NCBI GenBank assembly: GCA_031291325.1
Contig: JARLJG010000049.1
Location: 62,001 to 126,000, forward strand
DNA from: Burkholderiaceae bacterium
GTDB lineage: Bacteria; Pseudomonadota; Gammaproteobacteria; Burkholderiales; Burkholderiaceae_D
Reading direction: 5' to 3'
DNA: 64,000 nucleotides
The position numbers and the translations under genes are program-made. Shown piece by piece: positions 20,764 through 33,377 of the stretch (within the stretch, counting starts at the first letter, position 1; each line of letters starts with the position of its first letter). The notes beneath the pieces were generated by a model that searched no databases, was not told the DNA's origin, and saw only the letters and a program-made list of their open reading frames with translations.

Positions 20764-21292
20764 CGGCAGCCGGGTCCATGTCGGGGAATAGCACGTCGAT
20801 ATAGCCCAAACGCGACAAATCGGTCATGCGCATCGGATACAGCACGCCAGCCAGATGATCGCACTCGTGCTGCACCACGCGGGCATGGAAGTCGTCGACC
20901 TCGCGCTCGATGGCTTTGCCGTATTGGTCGACGCCCACATAGCGCAACTTGGTCCAGCGCGGCACCATGCCGCGTAAACCAGGCACCGACAGGCAGCCTT
21001 CCCAGCCGTCTTCCTTGTCGTCCGCGAGCGGCGTCAAGACCGGATTGATCAAGATGGTTTCCGGCACCGGCGGGGCGTCGGGATAGCGCTCGCTCTGCTG
21101 GAAACCGAAAATCACCAGTTGCAGGTTGACGCCGATCTGCGGCGCCGCCAGGCCCACGCCGCCGGCTGCATGCATGGTTTCCCGCATGTCCGCAATCAGC
21201 GCGTGCAATTCAGGCGTGTCGAACTGGGTGACCGGCTCCGCCTGCCGCAGCAAGCGCGGTTCGCCCATTTTGAGGATAGTGTGAACGGTCAT
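20756..21292 (-). CDS. def: Peptide deformylase
   Basis: PDF removes the formyl group from N-terminal formylmethionine. The start at 21292 overlaps the galU stop as ATGA and gives [21 protein letters not shown]; the longer in-frame reading from 21391 is galU in another frame. Three catalytic motifs are present: [10 protein letters not shown] (residues ~47-56), EGCLSVPG with the metal-binding Cys, and [14 protein letters not shown], the HEXXH motif. The length of 178 residues is normal. It is separate from the fmt partner, which is not in the window; a second def elsewhere is therefore plausible. Confidence 0.96.
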   Translation of the reverse strand: MTVHTILKMGEPRLLRQAEPVTQFDTPELHALIADMRETMHAAGGVGLAAPQIGVNLQLVIFGFQQSERYPDAPPVPETILINPVLTPLADDKEDGWEGCLSVPGLRGMVPRWTKLRYVGVDQYGKAIEREVDDFHARVVQHECDHLAGVLYPMRMTDLSRLGYIDVLFPDMDPAADD

Positions 21293-22164
21293 GAATTTTG
21301 CGCCAGATAGTCGGAAAACGCCGCGCCGATTTCCGCGTGCTTGCGGCCCATCGCCACCGTCGCCTTCAAATAGCCGAGCTTGGAGCCGCAATCGTAGCGC
21401 GTGCCGGTGTAGCGATAGGCCAGCACGCGCTCGGCCTGCATCAGCGCCGCAATGCCGTCGGTCAATTGGATCTCGCCGCCGGCGCCCTTGCCCAAGCCTT
21501 CCAGGTAATCGAAAATCCGATTATTCAAGATATAACGTCCGACCACCGCCAGCGTCGACGGCGCTTTTTCCGGCGCCGGTTTTTCGACGATGCTATTGAC
21601 CAATTCCAGGGTCGGCTGATACGGCGTGACGCTGACGATGCCGTATTGCTTGGTCTCGGCGCGCGGCACGTCATGCACCGCCAGCAGGCTGGAACCTTCG
21701 CGCTCGAATACTTCGGTCATCTGTGCCAGCACCGGCGTGGCGCCCTCCTCGACATCCATGAAATCGTCCGCCAGCAGCACCGCGAAAGGCTCGTTGCCGA
21801 CCACCGGACGCGCGCACAGCACCGCATGCCCCAGCCCCAGCGGAGCGGATTGGCGGATATAGATGCAGGTGATGTTCTTCGGGATCACCGTGCGCACCAA
21901 TTCCAGCAGCGCCTGCTTGTTGGACGCTTCCAGTTCCGCTTCCAGTTCATACGCGGTATCGAAATGATCCTCGATCGCGCGCTTGTTGCGCCCGGTGATG
22001 AAAATCATTTCCGTGATGCCTGCCGCCACGGCCTCTTCCACTGCATACTGGATCAAAGGCTTGTCGACGATCGGCAACATTTCCTTCGGCTGCGCCTTGG
22101 TTGCCGGCAAAAAACGGCTGCCCAGACCGGCGACCGGGAATACTGCTTTTCTGATTTTTTTCAT
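21289..22164 (-). CDS. galU: UTP-glucose-1-phosphate uridylyltransferase
   Basis: GalU makes UDP-glucose, the donor for LPS core, exopolysaccharide and trehalose. The 291-residue protein starts [35 protein letters not shown], the nucleotidyltransferase signature with the catalytic Lys and metal-binding residues. It also contains VLLADDFMD and [23 protein letters not shown]-like segments of the sugar-binding half (the first letters vary slightly). The length is standard. It overlaps def by 4 bp downstream. A 42-bp-arm palindrome separates it from ligA upstream. Confidence 0.97.
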   Translation of the reverse strand: MKKIRKAVFPVAGLGSRFLPATKAQPKEMLPIVDKPLIQYAVEEAVAAGITEMIFITGRNKRAIEDHFDTAYELEAELEASNKQALLELVRTVIPKNITCIYIRQSAPLGLGHAVLCARPVVGNEPFAVLLADDFMDVEEGATPVLAQMTEVFEREGSSLLAVHDVPRAETKQYGIVSVTPYQPTLELVNSIVEKPAPEKAPSTLAVVGRYILNNRIFDYLEGLGKGAGGEIQLTDGIAALMQAERVLAYRYTGTRYDCGSKLGYLKATVAMGRKHAEIGAAFSDYLAQNS

Positions 22165-22229
22165 GATGTTTCCAACAATTTGCTAAGTAATTGAGGTTAC
22201 GCGCTAACGCCAAAGTGGCTCCGCGCGAA

Positions 22230-22345
22230 TCCCCTCCCCCTTGCAGGGGGAGGGTTAGGGAGGGGGTAGAGTGGTCGAGATACGTCGTGCTGTAAATTAG
22301 ACGCTCTACCCCCATCCTAACCTTCCCCCTGCAAGGGGGAAGGGA
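22230..22345. repeat. Large inverted repeat between ligA and galU
   Basis: Near-perfect arms of about 42 bp (22230-22271 and 22304-22345) read CCCCTCCCCCTTGCAGGGGG...GGGGGTAGAG and its complement, with a loop of about 32 bp. Each arm contains a smaller palindrome around CCCCCTTGCAGGGGG. It is a different sequence type from families A and B. It could fold into a long stem in either transcript and act as a transcription barrier between ligA and galU. Confidence 0.8.
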
Positions 22346-22368
22346 CTCGTCCAAGGCATTTTCCAACG

Positions 22369-25595
<3,227 letters not shown>

Positions 25596-25670
25596 GCGGC
25601 ATACACCTTACAAAGGTAATTGTTTGCAAATATACATTAATTCTGCGTGTTTCTGGAACTCAATTACGAG

Positions 25671-25862
25671 ATACTCAAGGGGGCGCGATTCAAACTGTGT
25701 GGAAAATATCAACCCACTATGCAAAACCTCCGTCATTCCCGCGAAGGCGGGAATCCATAAGCCGCTAGCCAAAGGAGGCTCCCTATAGATTCCCGCCTTC
25801 GCGGGAACGACGGAGCGAGTAATGAAAGCTCCTCCCAACGATGAAGCGCACCCATACTCAAG
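25671..25862. repeat. Family A palindromic element, copy 2 (inverted), with 9-bp direct repeats
   Basis: The element spans about 25680-25853 and is bounded by the direct repeat ATACTCAAG (25671-25679 and 25854-25862). It is inverted relative to copies 1 and 3. Its left end reads GATTCAAACTGTGTGGAAAA and its right end GAAAGCTCCTCCCAACGATG, which are the right and left ends of the other copies. The core has CCGTCATTCCCGCGAAGGCG and its partner. The right direct repeat overlaps the last codons of smc (stop at 25858), so insertion occurred at the very end of that gene. Confidence 0.88.
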
Positions 25863-28800
25863 CCGCCTGCGCCTCGGCGAAATTCGCCGCCGACTCCATG
25901 TCCACCGCCACGATGCGCGACACGCCCTGCTCTTGCATCGTCACGCCGATCAATTGATGCGCCATTTCCATCGCTATCTTGTTATGCGAAATAAACAGGA
26001 ATTGCGTATGCGACGACATCCGTTTTACCATATTGCAAAAGCGTTCGGTATTGGCGTCGTCCAGCGGCGCGTCGACTTCGTCCAGCAGGCAGAACGGCGC
26101 CGGGTTCAACTGGAACATCGAAAACACCAGCGCAGTCGCGGTCAACGCCTTTTCGCCACCCGACAGCAGATGGATGGTGGCGTTCTTCTTGCCGGGCGGC
26201 TGCGCCATCACTTGCACGCCGGAATCGAGGATTTCTTCCCCGGTCATCGTCAATTTCGCATTGCCGCCACCGAACAGGATCGGGAACAATTCGCCGAAAT
26301 GGTGGTTGACCTTGTCGAAGGTGTCTTGCAGCAAATCTCGGGTTTCCCTGTCGATCTTGTGGATCGCATCCTGCAGCGTATTGATCGCTTCGGTCAAGTC
26401 GGCATTTTGCGCATCGAGGAAGTTCTTGCGTTCCGACGCTTGCGCCAACTCGTCCAATGCCGCCAGGTTGACTGCGCCGAGCGCGGCAATCGCATTGGTC
26501 AGGCGCGTCACCTCGCCTTGCAAGTAGGATGGACGCATGTCGTCGTTCAACTTCGCCGCCAACGCCGCCTCGTCGGCCTGCGCTTCGGCCAGTTGCTGCG
26601 CGTATTGCTCTTGGTTCAGCCGCGCCGCCTGTTCCTTCAATTGCACTTCCATGATGCGTTCGCGCTGCGGTTGCAGGCTGCGTTCGACTTGCATCCGCAT
26701 TTCTTCGTGCTGGCGCAAGTTTTGTGTGAGTTGATCCAATTCGTGGCGCGCATCGGCCAGCGCGCGCTCCTGCTCGCTGCGCTTTTCCAGCAAGGTTTGC
26801 AAGCCGGCTTGCGCTGCCTGGTCGTCCAGGCTTTCCAATTCCAGATGGCCTTGCTGCATGTTGGCGAACAACTGCGCTGCCTGTTCCAGCGCCGTGGAAA
26901 TGCTGCGCTTTAACTCGTCGATCTTGCTGCGATGCGACTTTTCCGCATATTGCGCTTCCTGCGCCGTGCGCTCCAGTTCGCGCAAGCGCTGCCGCGCGTC
27001 GTTCAATTGCTGCTCCTTGGCCAGATACGCGGTTTGCCCTTCTTCGTGCTTTTCCTGGATTTCCGCCAGTTCTACGTCCAGTTGCTCGAACTTGGCTTCC
27101 GATTCCATCTTGGCCTGCTGCTGTTCGGCTTCCTGCTCGGCGATTTCGGCCAGATCGGCAACGATCTGCGTGCTGCGTTGGTTGAAGCGCTCCTGCACTT
27201 CGGACAATTTCATCACCTCGATCTGCAAGCCGTGCACGGTTTGCGTCAGCAAGGTATCGCGCTGTCGGTATTCCTGCAAGCGCTGCGTCATTTGCGATAA
27301 AGCACCTTCGGCGCGCGCCGAACGGGTGCGCGCTTCGTCCGCCAACATGTGTTGCGCGCGCAATTGCTTGGTGATGTTCTCGATTTCCTGCTGCCGCGCC
27401 AGCACGCCGTCCTGTTCGGAATCGGATGCATAAAAACGCACGCTGGTGCGGCCTATCATGTGGCCCTGACGGGTCACGAAGCTGCCGCCTTCCGGCAATT
27501 TGCTGCGGTCGACGAATGCCGCATTGGTGTCTTCGGCCACGTACACATCGTGCAACCAATCCTGCAATACCACGCGCAAGCCCGGATCGTTCAATTGCAG
27601 CAGGTTCAAGAACGGCTTCAAGCCGGCTGGCGCTTCCGTCGCCACGACAGCAGCGCCCGGATTGGGCGTAAACAGCGCCAGCTTGGCCGGCGGCGCATCG
27701 CTGAAAAACGCCTTGGCCCAGTCGAGGTTGGACATTTCCAGCGCGCCGGTGCGCTCGCGCAAGACCGCTTCCACCGCAGTTTCCCAGCCCGGTTCGATGT
27801 GCAGCTTTTGCCACAGGCGCGGCAAGCCGCCCAGTTCGTGCTTGTTCAGCCACGGCTGCACCTTGCCTTGCGATTGCACGCGCTCCTGCAATTGTTTCAA
27901 TGCGGCCAGACGCGCTTCCAGTTGCGTATTGGCTGCCGCCTCTGCCTGCGCTTGTTGTTGCGCGCTGCGGCGTTCTTCTTCCAGCGCGGGCTGTTGTTCT
28001 TGCGCTTCTTCCAGTTGCATCCTGGCTTCTTCTTGCGCAGCCTGTTTTTCTTCCAGTTGCAGCTTGAGATTGGCCAGATGGGTCGGGTCCGGCGCGTTCA
28101 AACCGGTCTTTTCCTGCAGCAAACGCTCGCGCCGCACCGCAAGGCCCGACAAAATATTGGTGGCATTGCGCTCGTGGGCCGACTCCAACTCGATCTGCTG
28201 CTGCACTTGCATGATCTTGCCGCGCGATTCGGTGGTCGTCAGTTGCGCTTCGCGCCAGGCCTGCTCCAGCGCCGGCAGGCTGTCGTTTTGCTGTTGCGCC
28301 GCTTCTTGCGTTTGCTCGACCCGCATCGCATATTCTTCCAGATGCATTTCAGCTTCGGCCAAGTCATCCTGGAATTGCTGGCCCTGGCGCTGCCATTGAT
28401 CGCGCTGCGCGGTCAGCGAATTGAGTTGCGATTGCAGGCGGTTGCGCGACTCGATCACGAATTTGATCTGCGCTTCCAGGCTGCCGATCTCGGAATTGGT
28501 CTGGTACAGATGCCCTTGGGCTTGATGCATGCGGTCGCCCGCCGCATAGTGCGCCTGCCGCATGTGCTCCAACTCGGCCTCCACATGCCGCAGCTTGGCG
28601 TTTTGCTCTTCCAGGTCGGTCTGCGCCTTGTCGATTTCGCGCAGGAATTTTTCCTGCTCGTTTTTCGCTTCGTTCTTGCGCAGCAGCCACAGCAATTTCT
28701 GCTTCTCGTCTTGGTCGGCCTGCAATTCATGGAAGCGCTTGGCGACTGCTGCCTGCCCTTCCAGCTTTTCCAGGTTGCTGGTCAGTTCGCGCAAGATATC

Positions 28801-29385
28801 CTCGACCCGCAACAGGTTTTCGCGCGTGTCGTGCAAGCGGTTTTCGGTTTCCCGGCGGCGCTCCTTGTACTTCGACACGCCCGCCGCTTCTTCGAGGAAA
28901 ATCCGCAACTCTTCCGGGCGCGCCTCGATGATGCGTGAAATCATGCCCTGGCCGATGATCGCATAGGCGCGCGGCCCCAAGCCGGTGCCGAGGAAGATAT
29001 CCTGGATATCGCGTCGCCGCACCGCCTGGTTGTTGATGTAATAAGTCGAGGTGCCGTCGCGCGTCAGCGTGCGCTTGACCGCGATTTCGCCGTACTGGCT
29101 CCATTGGCCGGAGGCCTTGCCGTCGCTATTGTCGAACACCAGCTCGACCGACGAGCGGCCAGCCGGTTTGCGGGTCGTGGTGCCGTTGAAAATCACGTCC
29201 TGCATCGACTCGCCGCGCAACTCGGAAGCCTTGGATTCGCCCAAAACCCAGCGCACGGCATCGATGATGTTGGATTTGCCGCAACCATTCGGCCCGACGA
29301 CACCCACCAACTGACCCGGCACCTGGAAATTCGTCGGATCGACGAAAGACTTAAATCCCGACAACTTAATCGAAGTTAGACGCAC
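25858..29385 (-). CDS. smc: Chromosome segregation protein SMC
   Basis: SMC is the ATPase of the bacterial condensin that organises the chromosome with ScpA/ScpB. The 1175-residue protein has a Walker A motif GPNGCGKSN (residues 31-39), a long N-terminal coiled coil (about 170-500), a hinge (about 510-660, with LGGLPRLWQKL and VRFYASDSEQDG), a second coiled coil (about 670-1000), and the C-terminal ATPase head with LLSGGEKALTATALVFSMF (signature) and FCLLDEVDAPLDDANTERF (Walker B). The length is typical. The stop region has been touched by the family A insertion, with the last residues EAQAA* still intact. Confidence 0.97.
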   Translation of the reverse strand: MRLTSIKLSGFKSFVDPTNFQVPGQLVGVVGPNGCGKSNIIDAVRWVLGESKASELRGESMQDVIFNGTTTRKPAGRSSVELVFDNSDGKASGQWSQYGEIAVKRTLTRDGTSTYYINNQAVRRRDIQDIFLGTGLGPRAYAIIGQGMISRIIEARPEELRIFLEEAAGVSKYKERRRETENRLHDTRENLLRVEDILRELTSNLEKLEGQAAVAKRFHELQADQDEKQKLLWLLRKNEAKNEQEKFLREIDKAQTDLEEQNAKLRHVEAELEHMRQAHYAAGDRMHQAQGHLYQTNSEIGSLEAQIKFVIESRNRLQSQLNSLTAQRDQWQRQGQQFQDDLAEAEMHLEEYAMRVEQTQEAAQQQNDSLPALEQAWREAQLTTTESRGKIMQVQQQIELESAHERNATNILSGLAVRRERLLQEKTGLNAPDPTHLANLKLQLEEKQAAQEEARMQLEEAQEQQPALEEERRSAQQQAQAEAAANTQLEARLAALKQLQERVQSQGKVQPWLNKHELGGLPRLWQKLHIEPGWETAVEAVLRERTGALEMSNLDWAKAFFSDAPPAKLALFTPNPGAAVVATEAPAGLKPFLNLLQLNDPGLRVVLQDWLHDVYVAEDTNAAFVDRSKLPEGGSFVTRQGHMIGRTSVRFYASDSEQDGVLARQQEIENITKQLRAQHMLADEARTRSARAEGALSQMTQRLQEYRQRDTLLTQTVHGLQIEVMKLSEVQERFNQRSTQIVADLAEIAEQEAEQQQAKMESEAKFEQLDVELAEIQEKHEEGQTAYLAKEQQLNDARQRLRELERTAQEAQYAEKSHRSKIDELKRSISTALEQAAQLFANMQQGHLELESLDDQAAQAGLQTLLEKRSEQERALADARHELDQLTQNLRQHEEMRMQVERSLQPQRERIMEVQLKEQAARLNQEQYAQQLAEAQADEAALAAKLNDDMRPSYLQGEVTRLTNAIAALGAVNLAALDELAQASERKNFLDAQNADLTEAINTLQDAIHKIDRETRDLLQDTFDKVNHHFGELFPILFGGGNAKLTMTGEEILDSGVQVMAQPPGKKNATIHLLSGGEKALTATALVFSMFQLNPAPFCLLDEVDAPLDDANTERFCNMVKRMSSHTQFLFISHNKIAMEMAHQLIGVTMQEQGVSRIVAVDMESAANFAEAQAA

Positions 29386-29675
29386 TTTATAGACTCTTAG
29401 CGTAAGCCGGCAAGGATCGGCGAGAACCGGACGGCGCTCGAAAATTAACCGAAACTGCCTTGCAAAAGGCTCTTATCATATCATTTCGGGTATGGTATTC
29501 AGCAATTTCCGGTGGCTAATTGCCGGTTGGACAATAATTCCAGGAAGTAGCAAGCTGCCAATACTTTGTCGAGCGCTTCAAACTCGAAGCACAGGTGAGT
29601 TTCGGTGCCGGCCTGTATAATGTTGCCTCCCCAGTTATTGCCATCTAACTATTACCACCTAACCGCGACCGTTCC
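29386..29675. promoter_or_regulatory. Divergent smc/dapC intergenic region
   Basis: This 290-bp space holds the start regions of two divergent genes. For dapC, a consensus -10 TATAAT lies at 29616-29621, about 55 bp before the GTG start, but no good -35 is present at the expected distance. No strong promoter for smc was found. No repeat of the families seen elsewhere occurs here. Confidence 0.45.
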
Positions 29676-30893
29676 GTGAATCCCTTTCTTGCCAAACTGC
29701 ATTCTTATCCGTTCGAAAAATTGCGCCAGCTTTTTGCCGGGATAACGCCCAATCCGGCCTATTCGCCGATCAGCCTGGGCATCGGCGAGCCGAAGCATCC
29801 GACGCCGGCCTTCATCCAGCAGGCGCTGATCGACAATTTGCAGGGTTTGGCCGCCTATCCGAGCACCATCGGCAGCGCAGAATTGCGCACGGCGATCGCC
29901 GGCTGGCTGGAACGCCGCTACGGCATCCCCGCCATCGACCCGGCCACCCAGGTATTGCCGGTCAACGGTTCGCGCGAAGCCTTGTTTGCCTTTGCGCAAG
30001 CGGTCGTGTCGCCGGCGCCCGCAGGCGCGCCGCCAGCGCTGGTGATGTGCCCGAATCCGTTTTATCAAATCTACGAAGGCGCGGCGTATCTGGCCGGCGC
30101 CGAACCGTATTTCGCCAATTCCGATCCGGCGCGCAATTTTGCGCCGGATTACCGCAGCGTACCGGCCGACGTCTGGCAACGCGTGCAATTGCTGTATCTG
30201 TGTTCGCCCGGCAACCCGACCGGCGCAGTGTTGACACTGGACGATTGGCGCGAACTGTTTGCGTTGTCCGACCGCTATGGCTTCGTGATCGCCGCCGACG
30301 AATGTTATTCGGAAATCTATTTCAAGGCCGAAGCGCCGCTGGGCGCGCTGGAAGCCGCGCATCAGCTCGGACGCGCCGGCTACCCGCGCCTGGTCGTGTT
30401 TTCCAGCCTTTCCAAGCGCTCCAACGTGCCGGGGATGCGTTCCGGCTTCGTCGCCGGCGACGCCGCCATCATCAAGAGCTTCCTGTTGTACCGCACTTAC
30501 CACGGCAGCGCGATGAGCCTGCCGGTGCAGGCCGCCTCGGTCGCCGCGTGGAACGACGAGCCGCATGTAATCGACAACCGCGCCAAATACCGGCTGAAAT
30601 TCGAGCAGGTGACGCCGCTCTTGCAAGACGTGCTGAACGTGGAGTTGCCGGATGCGGCGTTTTACCTGTGGGCCGATGTGGGCAGATATGCAGGAATCTC
30701 CGACACCGAATACGCCAAGCGCCTGTATGCCGAATATAATGTCACCGTATTGCCAGGCAGTTATCTGGCGCGCGATGCGCACGGTGTCAATCCGGGACAC
30801 AACCGGATTCGCATGGCCCTGGTGGCCGAAGTGGAAGAATGCCTGGAGGCGACGCGCCGCATCGTCGAATTCAGCAAAAAATTATCAGCGTAA
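29676..30893 (+). CDS. dapC: Succinyldiaminopimelate aminotransferase
   Basis: DapC transaminates N-succinyl-2-amino-6-ketopimelate with glutamate, a step of lysine and peptidoglycan precursor synthesis. It is a PLP class I/II aminotransferase of 405 residues. It opens with NPFLAKLHSYPFEKLRQLFAG and contains ISLGIGEPKHPTP, LCSPGNPTGAVL, VIAADECYSEIYF, and FSSLSKRSNVPGMRSGF, where the Lys of SLSKRS is the PLP Schiff-base residue. The start codon is GTG at 29676; no in-frame ATG fits. The neighbour dapD supports this assignment over a generic aminotransferase. Confidence 0.92.
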   Translation: MNPFLAKLHSYPFEKLRQLFAGITPNPAYSPISLGIGEPKHPTPAFIQQALIDNLQGLAAYPSTIGSAELRTAIAGWLERRYGIPAIDPATQVLPVNGSREALFAFAQAVVSPAPAGAPPALVMCPNPFYQIYEGAAYLAGAEPYFANSDPARNFAPDYRSVPADVWQRVQLLYLCSPGNPTGAVLTLDDWRELFALSDRYGFVIAADECYSEIYFKAEAPLGALEAAHQLGRAGYPRLVVFSSLSKRSNVPGMRSGFVAGDAAIIKSFLLYRTYHGSAMSLPVQAASVAAWNDEPHVIDNRAKYRLKFEQVTPLLQDVLNVELPDAAFYLWADVGRYAGISDTEYAKRLYAEYNVTVLPGSYLARDAHGVNPGHNRIRMALVAEVEECLEATRRIVEFSKKLSA

Positions 30894-30952
30894 GCCGACT
30901 TTTGTCGTCGCCATGATTTAATCAACCTAACTCCTTAAATAAGACACACAAG

Positions 30953-31792
30953 ATGACCCGACAATTGCAACAAATTATCGAACAGGCGTGGGAAAACCGC
31001 GCCGAGTTTTCGCCGAAGTCCGCCCCCGCGCCGGTGCGCGAAGCTGTCGCCGAGGTGCTCACCGGCCTCGATCAAGGCACGCTGCGCGTCGCGCAAAAAG
31101 ATGGCTGCGACTGGGTCGTCAATCAATGGGTTAAAAAAGCAGTGTTGCTGTCTTTCCGCCTGGAAGAGAATGTGGTAATGGGCGCCGCTGCCGATGGCGT
31201 CAATTCGATGCAGTTTTACGACAAGGTGCCGACCAAGTTCGCCAACTATACGGCGGAAGATTTCGCCAAGGGCGGCTTTCGCGTGGTGCCGCCGGCAGTC
31301 GCCCGGCGCGGCAGCTTTATCGGCAAGAATGTCGTGATGATGCCATCTTTCGTCAACATCGGCGCCTACGTCGACGAGGGCACGATGGTCGACGCCTGGG
31401 CCACCGTCGGCTCGTGCGCGCAAATCGGCAAGAATGTGCATTTGTCGGGCGGCGTCGGCATCGGCGGCGTGTTGGAACCGATGCAGGCCAATCCGACCAT
31501 CATCGAAGACAATTGCTTCATCGGCGCGCGCTCGGAAATCGTCGAAGGCGTGATCGTCGAAGAGAATTCGGTGATCTCGATGGGCGTGTATATCGGCCAA
31601 TCGACCAAGATTTACGACCGCGCGACCGGCGAAGTCAGTTATGGCCGCATTCCGGCAGGCTCGGTCGTCGTGTCGGGCAATCTGCCGTCCGCCGATGGCA
31701 AGTACAGCCTGTATTGCGCAGTGATCGTCAAGCGGGTCGATGCCCAAACGCGCTCCAAGACCGGCATCAACGAATTGCTGCGCGAAGCATAA
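30953..31792 (+). CDS. dapD: Tetrahydrodipicolinate N-succinyltransferase
   Basis: DapD uses succinyl-CoA to acylate tetrahydrodipicolinate, the step before DapC. The 279-residue protein has the N-terminal helical domain ([18 protein letters not shown]) and a left-handed beta-helix of hexapeptides ([51 protein letters not shown]). The length matches the family. It starts 59 bp after dapC, in the same direction. The rest of the succinylase branch, dapE, lies 1.9 kb downstream after pilU and an ArsC-like gene. Confidence 0.97.
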   Translation: MTRQLQQIIEQAWENRAEFSPKSAPAPVREAVAEVLTGLDQGTLRVAQKDGCDWVVNQWVKKAVLLSFRLEENVVMGAAADGVNSMQFYDKVPTKFANYTAEDFAKGGFRVVPPAVARRGSFIGKNVVMMPSFVNIGAYVDEGTMVDAWATVGSCAQIGKNVHLSGGVGIGGVLEPMQANPTIIEDNCFIGARSEIVEGVIVEENSVISMGVYIGQSTKIYDRATGEVSYGRIPAGSVVVSGNLPSADGKYSLYCAVIVKRVDAQTRSKTGINELLREA

Positions 31793-31877
31793 CTAAAAGG
31801 GTGAACGGCTGACCTTGTTGTCGCCGCGTTTTTGCAGTTCCGTTACTAAGATTACTAAGGTTACCAGGGGGTTTATC

Positions 31878-33014
31878 ATGGCAATGGATCGTTTGTTTGC
31901 ACTGATGCGGGAAAAAGACGCGTCCGACATTTTTTTGGCCGTCAATTCGCCGATTCAAATCAAAGTGTCCGGGCAGATGCTGCCGATCAATCAGCAAAAA
32001 ATGGACAACAACACCATCATGGCCTTGCTGGCCGAGGTGGTGTCGACCGAGCGCTTGACCGAACTGGAGCGCGACAACGAACTCAATATGGGTATTCCGA
32101 TAGCCGGGATCGGCAGTTTCCGGTTGTCGGCGTTCAAGCAGCGCGGCAGCATTTCTGCTGTTTTTCGGTATATTCCCTACCAGATTCCCGCACTGGACAG
32201 CCTCTATTTGCCGCCGATTCTGAGCGACCTGATCCTGGAAAGGCGCGGCCTGTTGTTGATCGTGGGTGCCACCGGCTCCGGCAAATCGACGACGATTGCG
32301 GCGATGCTCGACCATCGCAACGAAACCAAGTCCGGCCATATCCTGACCATCGAAGACCCGATCGAATTTCTGTTCCGCAACAAGAAATCGATCGTCAACC
32401 AACGCGAAGTCGGCACCGACGCCAAATCGCTGGAAATTGCGCTGAAGAACGCGTTGCGGCAAGCGCCGGACTGCATCTTGATCGGCGAAATCCGCGACAA
32501 GGACACGATGTCCGCCGCGCTGGCTTACGCGCAGTCCGGCCACCTTGTCGTGGCTACCTTGCATGCGAATAACAGCTATCAGGCATTAACCCGCATCATC
32601 AATTTCTTCCCGATCGAAACCCGCCAATCGCTGCTGCCGGATTTGGCCAGCTCCCTGAAAGCGATCGTCTCGCAACGCCTGGTGCCGACGGTCGATGGCA
32701 GCCGCCGCCCTGCAGTCGAGATCATGTTGAATACGCGCCACGTGTCGGACTTGATCGAACAAGGGGAAATCTCACAGATCAAGGATGGGATCGAAAAAAG
32801 CCTGTCGCCCGGTTCGCAGACCTTTGAACAGGCCCTGTTGCAATTGATCCGGGACGGCGTCGTGACCCAGGAAGACGCGCTGTCCTATGCCGATTCGGCC
32901 ACCAATCTGTACTGGCTGATCAACAATTCCAAGGATGGCAAGACGCCCGAACCGGAACCGGAACCGGCCAAGGAAGAAGCGGCGACCTTCACCGAATTCA
33001 CTCTGAACATGTAA
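31878..33014 (+). CDS. pilU: Type IV pilus retraction ATPase PilU
   Basis: PilT/PilU-family hexameric ATPases power pilus retraction for twitching and DNA uptake. The ATG at 31878 gives MAMDRLFALMREKDASDIFL; an in-frame codon at 31815 adds 21 residues outside the family. Motifs: Walker A GATGSGKST (residues 130-138), the His/Asp boxes (HILTIEDPIEF, GEIRDKDTM), and VATLHANNSYQ. The 378-residue length, the short N-terminus and the acidic C-terminal tail (EPEPEPAKEEAATF) fit PilU better than PilT. No other pilus gene is adjacent. The next gene starts 9 bp after the stop. Confidence 0.9.
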   Translation: MAMDRLFALMREKDASDIFLAVNSPIQIKVSGQMLPINQQKMDNNTIMALLAEVVSTERLTELERDNELNMGIPIAGIGSFRLSAFKQRGSISAVFRYIPYQIPALDSLYLPPILSDLILERRGLLLIVGATGSGKSTTIAAMLDHRNETKSGHILTIEDPIEFLFRNKKSIVNQREVGTDAKSLEIALKNALRQAPDCILIGEIRDKDTMSAALAYAQSGHLVVATLHANNSYQALTRIINFFPIETRQSLLPDLASSLKAIVSQRLVPTVDGSRRPAVEIMLNTRHVSDLIEQGEISQIKDGIEKSLSPGSQTFEQALLQLIRDGVVTQEDALSYADSATNLYWLINNSKDGKTPEPEPEPAKEEAATFTEFTLNM

Positions 33015-33023
33015 ACTGAATCA

Positions 33024-33377
33024 ATGGCAATTACTCTTTATGGCATACCGAATTGCGATCAAGTCAAGAAGGCCCGCACCTGGCTCGACGGACATGCAAT
33101 CCCCTATCGGTTCCACGACTTCAAGAAGGCCGGCATCACGCAGGCCTTGATCGACGGCTGGTTGCAGCACGTTGGCTGGGAGGTATTGCTCAATCGCAAA
33201 GGCACGACTTGGCGCGGCTTGCCGGAACTGCGCAAGGCCGCCGTGATCGACGCCGCAAGCGCCGCTGCGGTGATGCTGGAGTCGCCGTCCATCGTCAAAC
33301 GTCCGGTACTGCAAATCGACGGCGCAGTCCATGTCGGCTTTGCCGATGCCGACTATCGACTGTTTTTCAAGAAGTGA
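33024..33377 (+). CDS. ArsC/Spx-family reductase-like protein (YffB type)
   Basis: A small thioredoxin-fold protein of 117 residues. It opens MAITLYGIPNCDQVKKARTWLDGH, where Cys11 is the single N-terminal Cys of the family. The core has FHDFKKAGIT and SPSIVKRPVL, including the Arg residues that follow the cis-Pro. It resembles YffB, whose substrate is unsettled; arsenate reductase activity is not implied. It follows pilU after 9 bp. The stop lies inside a direct repeat that recurs at the start of dapE, so it was probably once directly adjacent to dapE. Confidence 0.88.
   Translation: MAITLYGIPNCDQVKKARTWLDGHAIPYRFHDFKKAGITQALIDGWLQHVGWEVLLNRKGTTWRGLPELRKAAVIDAASAAAVMLESPSIVKRPVLQIDGAVHVGFADADYRLFFKK

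Noticed and set aside
25608-25838. Short minus-strand frame across the zipA-smc gap
   Set aside because: It is composed of the family A palindrome; its sequence has the PAKAGIY-type translation typical of such repeats and is not a gene.
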